This document shows, in pieces, positions 26,619 through 35,406 of a stretch of 64,000 nucleotides of DNA (position 1 is the stretch's first letter; each line of letters opens with the position of its first letter). The position numbers and the translations under genes are program-made. The notes beneath the pieces were generated by a model, which saw only the letters and a program-made list of their open reading frames with translations, was not told the DNA's origin and made no database searches. The stretch is from assembly GCA_964471825.1 (NCBI GenBank), contig CAYYKD010000014.1:1-64000 (forward strand), given 5' to 3'. Source of the stretch: CAYYKD01 sp964471825. GTDB lineage: Bacteria > Spirochaetota > GWE2-31-10 > CAYYKD01.

Positions 26619-26951
26619 TTAGCGTGGATTAACGATCTCTTTATATGCTTTAATTACTCTGTCAACAATAGCCTTTGTGTAGAGAACAGCCATCTCTGCC
26701 TGTTCGGCTGCTAACATAACATCGTGAATCTCTACTGAGTCTGGATCAACTGTCATCTGTGTTGTTAATTCTGTAGACCTCTGTTCAAGCCTATTAACCT
26801 CACCAAATGATTTGTTGAATAACTCTGAAAATGTTCTTGAAATATCATCTCCTAGATAGTCTGCTGATTTTGTACCAACCTGATGCTTCTCTCTAGAGAC
26901 CTTTAGATCAACAATATCCCCTCTAAGATGAAAGTCTGATAAAATTTTCAT
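26619..26951 (-). CDS. fliE: Flagellar hook-basal body protein FliE
   Basis: This 110-residue protein forms the junction between the MS ring and the rod. The C-terminal SVEIHDVMLAAEQAEMAVLY and RVIKAYKEIVNPR are typical. The ATG at 26951 follows a run of G (GGGGGGGAG); starts farther upstream (GTG at 26972) add seven residues but lack a ribosome site. Confidence 0.92.
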   Translation of the reverse strand: MKILSDFHLRGDIVDLKVSREKHQVGTKSADYLGDDISRTFSELFNKSFGEVNRLEQRSTELTTQMTVDPDSVEIHDVMLAAEQAEMAVLYTKAIVDRVIKAYKEIVNPR

Positions 26952-27059
26952 CTCCCCCCCCATATTATTCACTTATATATTATCTATAAATATAATGCAA
27001 TATAAATTTAATAAAATTTGCATAAATTTATTTGAATTCAGATGAATTCAACTAAATTC

Positions 27060-27515
27060 CTACCTTCCTATTTCGAGAGCCTTCATAAACATCGATTTTG
27101 TATTCTGCATGCTGGTTACATTAGCCTCATAGGCCCTGGATGCTCCGATCATATCCACCATCTCAGTTACAATATTTACATTCGGATATTCAACATAGCC
27201 CTTTTTAGGACCTGACTTTATACTGTCAGGATGCTCAGGATCAAATACAAGTCTTGGCACAGATGAATCTTCTCTAATCTCAACAACCTTGACACCGGTT
27301 CCGAAACCGGAATTAAGTGCATCAGGTAAAAGAGGTGATTTATATTGCCTCTCATCATTTTTAGGCCTAAGAACTACATTTGATCTTTTAAAAACCCCGC
27401 CCTCAGGTGTTCTTGTTGTGTTAACATTCGCTATATTATTACTTATAACATCCATTCTCAGTCGCTGAGCAGTCAAACCTGATCCTGATATATTTAGTGC
27501 TGTAAAAAGTCCCAT
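27060..27515 (-). CDS. flgC: Flagellar basal-body rod protein FlgC
   Basis: This 151-residue proximal rod subunit has the N-terminal rod motif ALNISGSGLTAQRLRMDVIS followed by NNIANVNTTRT, and a C-terminal EMVDMIGASRAYEANVTSMQ helix. It is 15 bp downstream of flgB. Confidence 0.96.
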   Translation of the reverse strand: MGLFTALNISGSGLTAQRLRMDVISNNIANVNTTRTPEGGVFKRSNVVLRPKNDERQYKSPLLPDALNSGFGTGVKVVEIREDSSVPRLVFDPEHPDSIKSGPKKGYVEYPNVNIVTEMVDMIGASRAYEANVTSMQNTKSMFMKALEIGR

Positions 27516-27530
27516 CTATCTATCCTCCGA

Positions 27531-27956
27531 TTATTGTCTTAATAGAAACTTGATCTTGTTAAACTCTTTTGTTGATCTCTGAACAAGTGCATTATAGTAA
27601 AGTGTATTTTTTGTGTTTTCCATCATCTCTTTTTCTATATCTACTGAATTGCCATCATTATTCTGATATGTATTAAACTCTGTAAACTTCTTAGCCTCAA
27701 CATCCCGATAATCTTTTACTCTCATTATTGGAATATGTTTTTCACGGCTTGTCTTAAATGGCTCTCCAGGATAGTATTTTTCACTATCAAGAGATCTCTT
27801 AAGTTCAGCGTGAAATGTTATATCCTGTCTCTTATAGTTTGGTGTTGATGCATTAGCTATATTATTGTCTATTAGTTGTTTTCTTTTAACTGAAGCACCC
27901 ATTGCCATCTGCATAACATCAAGTTGCTTCATAGTATTATTACCGGTTCCGATCAT
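27531..27956 (-). CDS. flgB: Flagellar basal-body rod protein FlgB
   Basis: This 141-residue proximal rod subunit contains VKRKQLIDNNIANASTPNYK and the C-terminal EKEMMENTKNTLYYNALVQR. I chose the ATG at 27956 because GGGGG lies 6 bases upstream; a GTG at 27968 falls within that ribosome site. It is the first gene of the operon. Confidence 0.94.
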   Translation of the reverse strand: MIGTGNNTMKQLDVMQMAMGASVKRKQLIDNNIANASTPNYKRQDITFHAELKRSLDSEKYYPGEPFKTSREKHIPIMRVKDYRDVEAKKFTEFNTYQNNDGNSVDIEKEMMENTKNTLYYNALVQRSTKEFNKIKFLLRQ

Positions 27957-27988
27957 ATTTGCCCCCACAAAAAGTAAACCATAGTTTA

Positions 27989-28015
27989 TTATCGGGCATT
28001 TTCAAAATTCCTAAA
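27989..28015 (-). promoter_or_regulatory. Possible sigma-28-like promoter for flgB
   Basis: On the minus strand TTTA, a 15-bp spacer and CCCGATAA lie about 35 bp before flgB. The -10 matches GCCGATAA at 7 of 8 positions, but the -35 is poor. Confidence 0.4.
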
Positions 28016-28091
28016 CTAATATTTTTATAAACTTTCTCTAATTTTTCTAATTTTACTTTGGAGTATTAATAAAAAATTGTATTATGTAAAA

Positions 28092-28442
28092 ATGATCAAT
28101 ACAGATTTTACAATTGAACTCAGAGAAATAATAATTCTGTTAAAGGAACACAAAGAGTGGCAGTATATTCAGCCTGATAAGTACGAATCGGTTAGAAAGA
28201 CTGCGATTAACAGTTTCCTAAATCTTATTCGACTTAAAACAGGAGTTGTCCTATCACCATTGAGTGTTGACATAGATATTGAGTCATTGCGTGATGGCAC
28301 TATATCGGATGCCAAGCGATTGATCTCAAGGCTAAAAAGAACACTAATAACTAAAAATCTTAAAGAAACAGACCCAAACAAAAAAAAATATCTGGAGGAC
28401 AAAATACATAAGTGTATTAATGTCGAATTTTGTCTAAAATAG
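28092..28442 (+). CDS. Hypothetical protein
   Basis: This 116-residue helical, basic protein (MINTDFTIELREIIILLKEH ... SLRDGTISDAKRLISRLKRT) begins at the ATG at 28092; the frame could extend five codons upstream to a TTG. No ribosome site is clear. It is transcribed away from flgB. I recognise no family. The aperiodic coding composition suggests a real gene. Confidence 0.55.
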   Translation: MINTDFTIELREIIILLKEHKEWQYIQPDKYESVRKTAINSFLNLIRLKTGVVLSPLSVDIDIESLRDGTISDAKRLISRLKRTLITKNLKETDPNKKKYLEDKIHKCINVEFCLK

Positions 28443-28472
28443 TATGAGGCTATTATAGTTTTGTAACTGTGA

Positions 28473-30398
28473 CTATTTTACCTTCTTTAATCTTATTTTT
28501 TGGTCAATTATCAGCATATTATTTTCAAGTTTCCACCGCATAGAATTTGGTGCTTCATTTTCGGGATACCAGATCATAATATCATTATTAAAAGTATAAT
28601 CCCCTTTATGAGCTGCAATAATCGGATTCATCGAGCCTGCAGGATATTTTTTCAACTCTTCCTGGGTCAATCTGGAGTTAAAATCAAAGGTATTATTCCG
28701 GTTTAATGTTATTGTAAATAGTGCCTGAGGCAAACCATCCTGAAACCCCTGCCATGTACCTACCAGTGCTTCAACAATTACTTTTTTAAATACAATCTCT
28801 TCATCCGGTTGTAACCCTTTTGTTGTGAGGTGTTTAATAATAGCATTCTTTCCGGATCGTTCTGCATAACTCATTGCTGTTTCTCCGGCTCCGTTTCTTA
28901 TAGAGACATCAGCACCTTTATCAAGAAGCAACTTAACAACTGTTGTATTCCCTTTACCTGCAGCAAGCATAAGTGCCGTTTCCCCTTTGTCATTTACAAG
29001 ATTTAGATTTGGGCCTTTAGTCAACAGTAATTTTACCTTCTCTATAGATTGTATCATATCAGAGTTATATGAAGCTGTTATAAGAGGAGTATTTCCATTA
29101 CTTGAACTAAAGTTAACATCGGCATTGTTATCCAATAGAGTTTTCATAATATTTATAGCTTTTCTATGATTAAACGGGTCTAGATTCATTATTGCTATAT
29201 TTAATGGCGTCGTTAAAACATTTACCTTGGATTGTACATTAATTTTTGACCCAAGTTTAACCAGCGTTTTTACCATATCAGGATCAAATACTTTTACGGC
29301 AGTAAATAATGGTGTGTCACCGCTAAAATCTGCTACCTCTAAATCAGCTCCCCGTTCAACCAGATAGGTCGCAGCATTATAACTCTTTATACTGGCAGCA
29401 GTATGTAACGGTGTCCCGCCGGTAGCAAGACTTTTGATATTAATTATTGCTCCGTTATCCAGTAGAAGTTTAATAGTGTCAACAAAACCATATCTTGCAG
29501 CACGATGTAATGCAGAATAACCGCCACCATTCTGAAATAACTTAGTAATATTAACATTTGGTTTAAATGTCATAAATTTTTCAATATATCTATAAACGAT
29601 GTCGTAATTCTTGTCGTGTCTCATACTAATTGCTTCTATCAATGTTGTATGCCCACCATAATCAATCATATTAATATCTGCACCTTTTGAAACAAGAAAG
29701 TCGAGTATGTCATAGCTCTTGTGTAGAATAGTCGTAGTTAATATTGATTTTCCGGAGTTATTTGGAATATTAATTTTACCACCCATGCTATGAATAAGTT
29801 TTACCATCTCAAAACTTTCATTCTCAGAGCCGTACCAAAGTGCGGTTTGACCAAGTTTATCCTGCAGATCAACCCCGAGTTTTTTAACATAAGCGGCAAA
29901 AACTTCTACGACCTCTATATGATCCCTTTTAGCGGCTTTTAATAATGCGGTGTCTCCGCTTTTATAGGGAGCTCCATTAACACTGTCTCTGGCATTGAGA
30001 TTAGCACCCTTTTCAATCAATAATTTTACAATGTCATGCTGCCCCATATGAGCAGCAATAATAAGAGGTGGCCGCTCCCACTCATCTTGATCATCATACC
30101 AGAATCCCATCTTATTAACATTTATCTTAGGGGATTCTAACATTGAAATAATAATATCAGTTCTCTGTTTTCTAATTGCCCAGCAAAGCATGGTATCGCG
30201 GTCATAGACCTCATTTACATCACCTGTACTAATTGCAAGGATTGCCGTTATAAGGTTATTATCTTCAATTGCTTGATAGAGTAGCGGTTTAAAATCAATA
30301 TTGCTTTGAGAATTTAAACCTGTTGAAGAAATAATTAATACCATCGCTATAAGTATTAAAGATTTTGGAAATAACCTTGCTTTATAGAATAATTTCAT
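28473..30398 (-). CDS. Secreted ankyrin-repeat protein
   Basis: This 641-residue protein has a signal peptide (KSLILIAMVLIISSTGLNSQ) and about 14 ankyrin repeats from about residue 40 to 525 (for example GQHDIVKLLIEKGANLNARD, GNTTVVKLLLDKGADVSIRN). A C-terminal beta-rich domain of about 100 residues (VGTWQGFQDGLPQALFTITL ... WKLENNMLIIDQKIRL) resembles a lipocalin-like fold. It is presumably periplasmic or exported. Ankyrins mediate protein contacts; the partner is unknown. Confidence 0.85.
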   Translation of the reverse strand: MKLFYKARLFPKSLILIAMVLIISSTGLNSQSNIDFKPLLYQAIEDNNLITAILAISTGDVNEVYDRDTMLCWAIRKQRTDIIISMLESPKINVNKMGFWYDDQDEWERPPLIIAAHMGQHDIVKLLIEKGANLNARDSVNGAPYKSGDTALLKAAKRDHIEVVEVFAAYVKKLGVDLQDKLGQTALWYGSENESFEMVKLIHSMGGKINIPNNSGKSILTTTILHKSYDILDFLVSKGADINMIDYGGHTTLIEAISMRHDKNYDIVYRYIEKFMTFKPNVNITKLFQNGGGYSALHRAARYGFVDTIKLLLDNGAIINIKSLATGGTPLHTAASIKSYNAATYLVERGADLEVADFSGDTPLFTAVKVFDPDMVKTLVKLGSKINVQSKVNVLTTPLNIAIMNLDPFNHRKAINIMKTLLDNNADVNFSSSNGNTPLITASYNSDMIQSIEKVKLLLTKGPNLNLVNDKGETALMLAAGKGNTTVVKLLLDKGADVSIRNGAGETAMSYAERSGKNAIIKHLTTKGLQPDEEIVFKKVIVEALVGTWQGFQDGLPQALFTITLNRNNTFDFNSRLTQEELKKYPAGSMNPIIAAHKGDYTFNNDIMIWYPENEAPNSMRWKLENNMLIIDQKIRLKKVK

Positions 30399-30436
30399 AA
30401 TCGGCTCCTTAGATTAGTTAAGACAGAAGGTGTTGA

Positions 30437-30473
30437 AAAAAAAATTGCATCAAAATTGATGCAATTTTTTTTA
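30437..30473. terminator. Bidirectional hairpin terminator
   Basis: A perfect stem ATTGCATC / GATGCAAT with a 6-base loop is flanked by A8 on the left and T8 on the right. It lies just after the minus-strand membrane protein gene ending at 30508. Confidence 0.88.
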
Positions 30474-30507
30474 GTTTTTAATTATTTACCAATTTTTTTA
30501 GGAGTAA

Positions 30508-31085
30508 TTAGAACTTAATAGAGATACCAACAGAATCTGCTGTAGAGAAAGGAGCCATTACTATGCCTTTACTCTTAGCATATTGAATGATTCCCCAGAA
30601 TGTCCAAAGAACTGCTGCAGCTACAAAGAACAACCATGATAAACCAAAAAATGCATTACCTGCATATCCTAGATAACTATACAATAATAAATCAGCTAAT
30701 GTAACATTCAATGTCCACCAGTTAGTTCTGTAATAATAACTAACTCCCATGAAGATAGCTCCAAAAAGAAAAAGAGCAGCAAAAGTAGAAGTTGCAGCAA
30801 CTGCNNNNNNNNNNGTTCAGGAAACTCAACAATTAAGAATGCTTTTTCATGTGGAAGTATAACCTTAACAAATGAAGCAAAACCGCTTGAAGTGTTGTTC
30901 TTTACAACTGATTTTTTACTTCCACCCTTAGCAGCCAATAGGTCTAAAGACTGAAAGCTGTAACCATTAACAAAACTAACACTACTCTTTGATTCTAATT
31001 GTTTCATTCCCACTATTTCTGACGAAAATACAGTTATAAAACAAAAACTGGTAAACATTAAAACTAATAACAATTTCTTTTGCAT
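30508..31085 (-). CDS. Membrane protein of unknown function, interrupted by a 10-N gap
   Basis: The N-terminal part (MQKKLLLVLMFTSFCFITVF, a signal peptide, then a Ser-rich stretch with AAKGGSKKSV) and the C-terminal part (AVAATSTFAALFLFGAIFMG ... DLLLYSYLGYAGNAFFGLSW ... WGIIQYAKSKG) are in different frames only because of 10 N at 30805-30814. I read them as one gene of about 190 residues with a signal sequence and two or three membrane helices. The true gap length is not 10 modulo 3. GGAG precedes the ATG. I do not recognise the family. Confidence 0.65.
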
Positions 31086-31261
31086 ATCACACTCCTGTTG
31101 CTATACCATAATTCATCAATATTAAATTAACATTAATTTAAATGGTTTTTCTATATTTATTTTCTATTTTTTTTAAATATATATTTTTTGGGAAAACATA
31201 ACTTCACATTACTTCACACAACTTTGATCAGTAAACTGCTAAAAATTTTGATTATTATCAG

Positions 31262-31292
31262 TTGACATTTTTTAAGTAAAATTCTATATAAT
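31262..31292 (+). promoter_or_regulatory. Promoter of the thiamine operon
   Basis: TTGACA (31262-31267) is followed by overlapping -10 candidates TATATA (17-bp spacing) and TATAAT (19-bp spacing) about 20 bp before the riboswitch. Confidence 0.7.
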
Positions 31293-31310
31293 TGATCCAC
31301 ATATTAATAG

Positions 31311-31400
31311 TTTTGCTGGGGGAGCCATAGTTTGGCTGAGAGGAGATTAAGTCCGACCCTTTGAACCTGATACGGATAATACCGGCGTAGGGAAGCAGTA
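31311..31400 (+). promoter_or_regulatory. TPP (THI-box) riboswitch
   Basis: The conserved THI-box elements appear in order: GGGGGAGCC, GGCTGAGAGGAG, GACCCTTTGAACCTGATACG, and GGATAATACCGGCGTAGGGA. It senses thiamine pyrophosphate and controls the following thi genes. Confidence 0.96.
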
Positions 31401-31436
31401 AGATAGGCTTAGTCTTATACTAATTCAATCACATAC

Positions 31437-31467
31437 GCTGCTCCTCTCAAGTGGGCAGTTTTTTTAT
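31437..31467 (+). terminator. Riboswitch-controlled intrinsic terminator
   Basis: CTGCTC ... GGGCAG forms a stem followed by T7. CTCCTCTCA at its 5' side (31441-31449) is the exact complement of TGAGAGGAG (31337-31345) in the riboswitch, so without TPP the aptamer strand can capture the terminator strand and let transcription proceed. Confidence 0.8.
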
Positions 31468-31632
31468 TTAATGCCCTTTCAAAATTCAGTTCAACCCCAT
31501 CAATGAGACAATCCGGTTACAGAAATCGCTTATGCAAGTACAATGATCACATTCTTCAAGGTAATTTCTATATGCGGACAGTTATATTTTATATATGCGG
31601 ATATTTATACATTTATATACAAGGAGGATTTT

Positions 31633-31845
31633 ATGAAAATAACGGTAAATGGAAGTGATATGATGATTGACAGACAATGTATCACTGTTGAAGAGCTTTA
31701 TTTAGAATGTGGTTTAGATTTAAGTGCGGCTTCCTCTATAATTGTCTCTCACAATGAGTCAGTGATAAAGAGTGATTTGTGGAGCAAGTCTCAAGTCAGA
31801 TCAGGTGACAGTGTTGAATTTTTAAGATTAATGGCAGGCGGATAG
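31633..31845 (+). CDS. thiS: Sulfur carrier protein ThiS
   Basis: This 70-residue ubiquitin-like protein ends in the required Gly-Gly (RLMAGG), which is adenylated by ThiF and converted to a thiocarboxylate that donates sulfur to the thiazole. AAGGAGG lies 7 bases before the ATG at 31633; longer frames start upstream without a ribosome site. It is the first gene of the thi operon. Confidence 0.95.
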   Translation: MKITVNGSDMMIDRQCITVEELYLECGLDLSAASSIIVSHNESVIKSDLWSKSQVRSGDSVEFLRLMAGG

Positions 31846-31872
31846 GCACATGTAATATAAAGGGGGAAATAA

Positions 31873-32673
31873 ATGAGAGATATTATTGATAAACCATTAG
31901 TAATAGCCGGTAGAGAATACACAAGCAGACTAATAATCGGAACAGGAAAATTCGGTTCTAAGGAACTAATGAATAGGGCAATCATCTCATCGGGGTCAGA
32001 GGTCGCAACAGTTGCACTTAGAAGAGTAAGCCTTGATAAGAAACAGACAGCACAGAACGAGAACCTTCTTGATTTTATTCCTGAGAGTATAGAGCTTATG
32101 CCAAACACCTCAGGAGCAAGGGATCATAGGGAGGCTGTTAAGATAGCAAGGATAGCTCGAGATGCCGGTTACGGTAATCTTGTAAAGATTGAGGTAATAG
32201 GAGATATGAAATACCTCATGCCTGATAACTATGAGACATTAAGGGCTACTGAGATTCTTGCAGGAGAGGGGTTTAGAGTAATGCCATATATACTGCCTGA
32301 TATATATGTGTGCAAATCTCTTGAGAGTGCAGGTGCCGCATCGGTGATGCCCCTTGCTTCTCCAATTGGTTCAGGACAGGGACTATCCTCACGACAGCTT
32401 ATAGAGATTGTCCTTGAGTATTCGAATATACCTGTGATAGTAGATGCGGGGCTTGGTAAACCCTCCCATGCCGCAGAGGCAATGGAGATGGGATGTGATG
32501 CAGTTTTGGTGAATACAGCGATCGCAGCAAGTGATGATCCGGTAATGATGGCCCAGGCATTTAAGCTTGCTGTAGAGGCGGGGAGACTCGGTTACCTGGC
32601 AGGTTCTATGAGTTGCAGAAGTAGTGCTGTAGCCTCATCACCTCTAACCGGTTTTTTGAGGGATGAGAAATGA
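31873..32673 (+). CDS. thiG: Thiazole synthase ThiG
   Basis: This 266-residue TIM-barrel enzyme joins deoxyxylulose phosphate, dehydroglycine and ThiS thiocarboxylate into the thiazole. Motifs include IIGTGKFGSKELM, the Schiff-base Lys region VKIEVIGD, and MPLASPIGSGQGL. AGGGGG precedes the ATG. The stop overlaps the thiH start (ATGA). Confidence 0.96.
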   Translation: MRDIIDKPLVIAGREYTSRLIIGTGKFGSKELMNRAIISSGSEVATVALRRVSLDKKQTAQNENLLDFIPESIELMPNTSGARDHREAVKIARIARDAGYGNLVKIEVIGDMKYLMPDNYETLRATEILAGEGFRVMPYILPDIYVCKSLESAGAASVMPLASPIGSGQGLSSRQLIEIVLEYSNIPVIVDAGLGKPSHAAEAMEMGCDAVLVNTAIAASDDPVMMAQAFKLAVEAGRLGYLAGSMSCRSSAVASSPLTGFLRDEK

Positions 32674-33809
32674 GTCCATATAGAATGGCGGACATCTACA
32701 GTGGTTTTGCCGTCAAACAATATATTAAGGGAGTTCAAGCCTCAATGGTACGACAAACGCTCATAAACAGCTCACAGGAACCGCTTGACTTCTTAAACCT
32801 CATATCACCGGCTGCAGAGGAGTTTATTGAGGAGCTTGCATTTAAATCACAATCATTGACGGTAAGGCAGTTTGGCAGAACCATTAAACTATATGCACCT
32901 CTGTATATCTCTAACTATTGCACAAACCACTGTATATATTGCGGTTTTAATGTAAAAAACAGGATAGTTAGGAAAAAACTATCTCTAGCAGAGATAAAAA
33001 TTGAGGCGGAAAAAATCTTTAATTCAGGGATAAGAGATATCGTAATCCTTACAGGTGAGAGTGGTTTAGATGAGGAATTTAATCTGATAAAAGAATCGAT
33101 CGAGATATGCAGGAAATATTTTGACAGAATAAGTCTTGAGGTCTTTCCAATGTCTGAGGATCAATACAGAATACTCTTTGATGCAGGTGCGGATGGCGTT
33201 ACTGTCTATCAGGAGACCTATGATAGAGATGTTTACCGTAAAGTTCATCCCGCCGGTTTAAAGAGTAATTTTGAATGGAGGCTTGAAACAGTTGATCGTG
33301 CAGCCTTAGCGGGAGCAAGACACATAGGGATTGGTGCATTATTGGGGCTATCTGATCCATACTATGATCTATTACAGTTAGTCCTTCATGCAGGTTATAT
33401 TCTAAGGAGATACCCATCTATAGAACTCTCATTATCACTACCGCGGATACACAGTGAGATAGATAAAAAGAGTGTGGTACAGGCTGACACCAATGATACC
33501 GGATATAAACCGGAGTGGACGGTATCAGATCACCTGTTTGTTCAGGCAGTCTGTGCTATGAGGGTAGTTCTGCCGACAGTGGGGATAACTCTATCTACAA
33601 GGGAGAGCTGTGAATTTCGTAACGGTGTGATACCCCTCGGGGTTACAAGGTGCTCTGCAGGTTCAAGGACAGAGGTTGGAGGGTATAGTCAACCTGATGC
33701 AGATAATGAACAGTTTAAAATATCTGATAGAAGAGGCATAGACTTAATGGCCGAACATATAAAATCCATTGGCTATGATCCGGTTTTTTTAGACAGAGAG
33801 AGGTTTTAA
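32670..33809 (+). CDS. thiH: 2-iminoacetate synthase ThiH (radical SAM)
   Basis: This 379-residue radical-SAM enzyme cleaves tyrosine to give dehydroglycine for ThiG. The [4Fe-4S] motif CTNHCIYCGF is at about residue 84. TVYQETYDRDVYRKVHPAGL and the C-terminal FRNGVIPLGVTRCSAGSRTE are typical. Use of ThiH rather than the O2-dependent ThiO fits an anaerobic or microaerobic life. Confidence 0.96.
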   Translation: MSPYRMADIYSGFAVKQYIKGVQASMVRQTLINSSQEPLDFLNLISPAAEEFIEELAFKSQSLTVRQFGRTIKLYAPLYISNYCTNHCIYCGFNVKNRIVRKKLSLAEIKIEAEKIFNSGIRDIVILTGESGLDEEFNLIKESIEICRKYFDRISLEVFPMSEDQYRILFDAGADGVTVYQETYDRDVYRKVHPAGLKSNFEWRLETVDRAALAGARHIGIGALLGLSDPYYDLLQLVLHAGYILRRYPSIELSLSLPRIHSEIDKKSVVQADTNDTGYKPEWTVSDHLFVQAVCAMRVVLPTVGITLSTRESCEFRNGVIPLGVTRCSAGSRTEVGGYSQPDADNEQFKISDRRGIDLMAEHIKSIGYDPVFLDRERF

Positions 33810-33812
33810 ATA

Positions 33813-34352
33813 ATGAAAAAGATAGGGATTGCAGGGTGCGGTGGAATCGGTTCAAATACAGCAGTCAATCTTGTACGATCCGGTGTTGATAATCTACTTC
33901 TTGTAGATTTTGATATAGTTGAAAGGTCAAATTTAAACAGACAATTCTACTTTAATGACCAAATAGGTATGAGTAAGGCTGAGTCATTATTGTCAAATTT
34001 AAAAAGGATTTTACCGGAATGTAAAGGAAATTTTGAGGTGGCCAGACTTAACAGTGACAATATAAAGGATGTCTTTAGGGACTGCGATATCATAGTTGAA
34101 GCATTTGATAGACCTGAGATGAAAAAAATGCTCTATGAGGCTTTTATTGATAGCGATAAGATCATAGTTGGTGCAAACGGCATCTCCGGTTCTAGTTTAG
34201 ATGGAATAATAGAAAGAAATATCGGTAATTTAACAGTAATCGGTGATTTTAAAAGTGATTGCAGATATGAAAGGGTCTATTCACATAAGGTACAGGCTAT
34301 TGTTGCACGGATTACCGATGCTGTATTAAAAAGGGGTGGCTACTATGAATAG
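33813..34352 (+). CDS. thiF: Short ThiF: ThiS adenylyltransferase
   Basis: This 179-residue E1-like enzyme activates the ThiS C-terminus. The ATP-binding GCGGIGSNTAVNLVRSGVDN and DFDIVERSNLNRQFYF are clear. It is a short form lacking the C-terminal part of E. coli ThiF, as seen in several anaerobes. It sits 3 bp after thiH and overlaps thiE by 8 bp. Confidence 0.92.
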   Translation: MKKIGIAGCGGIGSNTAVNLVRSGVDNLLLVDFDIVERSNLNRQFYFNDQIGMSKAESLLSNLKRILPECKGNFEVARLNSDNIKDVFRDCDIIVEAFDRPEMKKMLYEAFIDSDKIIVGANGISGSSLDGIIERNIGNLTVIGDFKSDCRYERVYSHKVQAIVARITDAVLKRGGYYE

Positions 34353-35406
34353 TGTTTATTGGCGTATGGATGGGCTACGGATAATTGATGCAAATCTAAA
34401 CCGTTCATGTGAGGGATTACGGGTACTTGAAGATATATCAAGATTTATCCTCAATAATCAAGTTATTTCATCTAAGCTTAGGCAGATACGACATAGAATA
34501 AGGGAGATTTTTAAGGACTATGATCGAAAACTTATCGTGTCAAGAGATTCAGATAATGATGTGGGCAAATCCATAAGTATGAGTAATAGGCTTGATAAAA
34601 GAGATGGATTAAGGCAGACTGTTAATGCAAATTTTAAGAGGGTTGAGGAGGCTATAAGGTCAATAGAGGAAATTTCAAAGGGGTGCTCTGACTATGATAG
34701 AGGAAAACATTTTGAATCAATAAGATTTGAGATCTATACGATTGAAAAAACAATGAATTCTATTATCAAACCTGAGATTCCTATGGGGCTTTATTGCATT
34801 ACTAAGGAGGATAGCTCAAATGGGAGGAGCGATCAGATGGTCGTTCTTGAGATGGTCAAAAATGGTGTAAAAATAATTCAGTATAGGGATAAGGATAAGA
34901 AAATACGCGACAAAGTTAAGGTCTGTAGAGAGATAAGACAAATTACAGCAGACTATGGTGTGCTATTAATTGTTAACGATAACATAGAACTTGCACTTCT
35001 TACAGATGCAGACGGCGTTCACCTCGGCCAGGATGACATGGATATATCTGATGCCCGTAAAATTCTTGGAGATCGAATCATAGGTGTCTCAACACATTCA
35101 AGTGAGGACGGGGCAAGGGCAATAAATGACGGAGCTGACTACATAGGTGTGGGACCGATTTTTCAGACACCTACAAAACCGGGAAAGAGACCTGTTGGAT
35201 TTGAATACCTTGATTATGCAGTTAAAACTTTCTCCATTCCATTTATAGCTATCGGCGGAATAAATGAGAGTAACTTAGTTAAGATTATAGATCATGGTGC
35301 AAAGAGATTCTGTATGGTGTCAGATGTAACAGAATCAGAGAATATTGGAGAGAAGATCAGACGAATTAATGATATTTATATAAATAGGAGCGTTAGAGAT
35401 GTATAG
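34345..35406 (+). CDS. thiE: Thiamine-phosphate synthase ThiE with N-terminal fused domain
   Basis: This 353-residue protein carries ThiE from about residue 150 (MGLYCITKEDSSN, DGVHLGQDDMDI, GVGPIFQTPTKPG), which couples the pyrimidine and thiazole. The first about 140 residues are a helical domain (MNSVYWRMDGLRIIDANLNR, SCEGLRVLEDISRFIL) that is found fused to or next to ThiE in deltaproteobacteria and some anaerobes; its job is not established. I chose the ATG at 34345 after AAGGGG. It overlaps thiF and thiC. Confidence 0.93.
   Translation: MNSVYWRMDGLRIIDANLNRSCEGLRVLEDISRFILNNQVISSKLRQIRHRIREIFKDYDRKLIVSRDSDNDVGKSISMSNRLDKRDGLRQTVNANFKRVEEAIRSIEEISKGCSDYDRGKHFESIRFEIYTIEKTMNSIIKPEIPMGLYCITKEDSSNGRSDQMVVLEMVKNGVKIIQYRDKDKKIRDKVKVCREIRQITADYGVLLIVNDNIELALLTDADGVHLGQDDMDISDARKILGDRIIGVSTHSSEDGARAINDGADYIGVGPIFQTPTKPGKRPVGFEYLDYAVKTFSIPFIAIGGINESNLVKIIDHGAKRFCMVSDVTESENIGEKIRRINDIYINRSVRDV

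Larger units (their letters stand above)
31086..31632. other. Leader region of the thiamine operon
   Basis: The region holds a promoter (31262-31292), the TPP riboswitch (31311-31400), an intrinsic terminator (31437-31467), and then about 165 bp up to thiS with no gene that I can support. Confidence 0.8.

Noticed and set aside
30508..30750. An independent 80-residue membrane protein
   Set aside because: It is in another frame only because of the 10-N gap; the codons before it continue without stop up to the gap.
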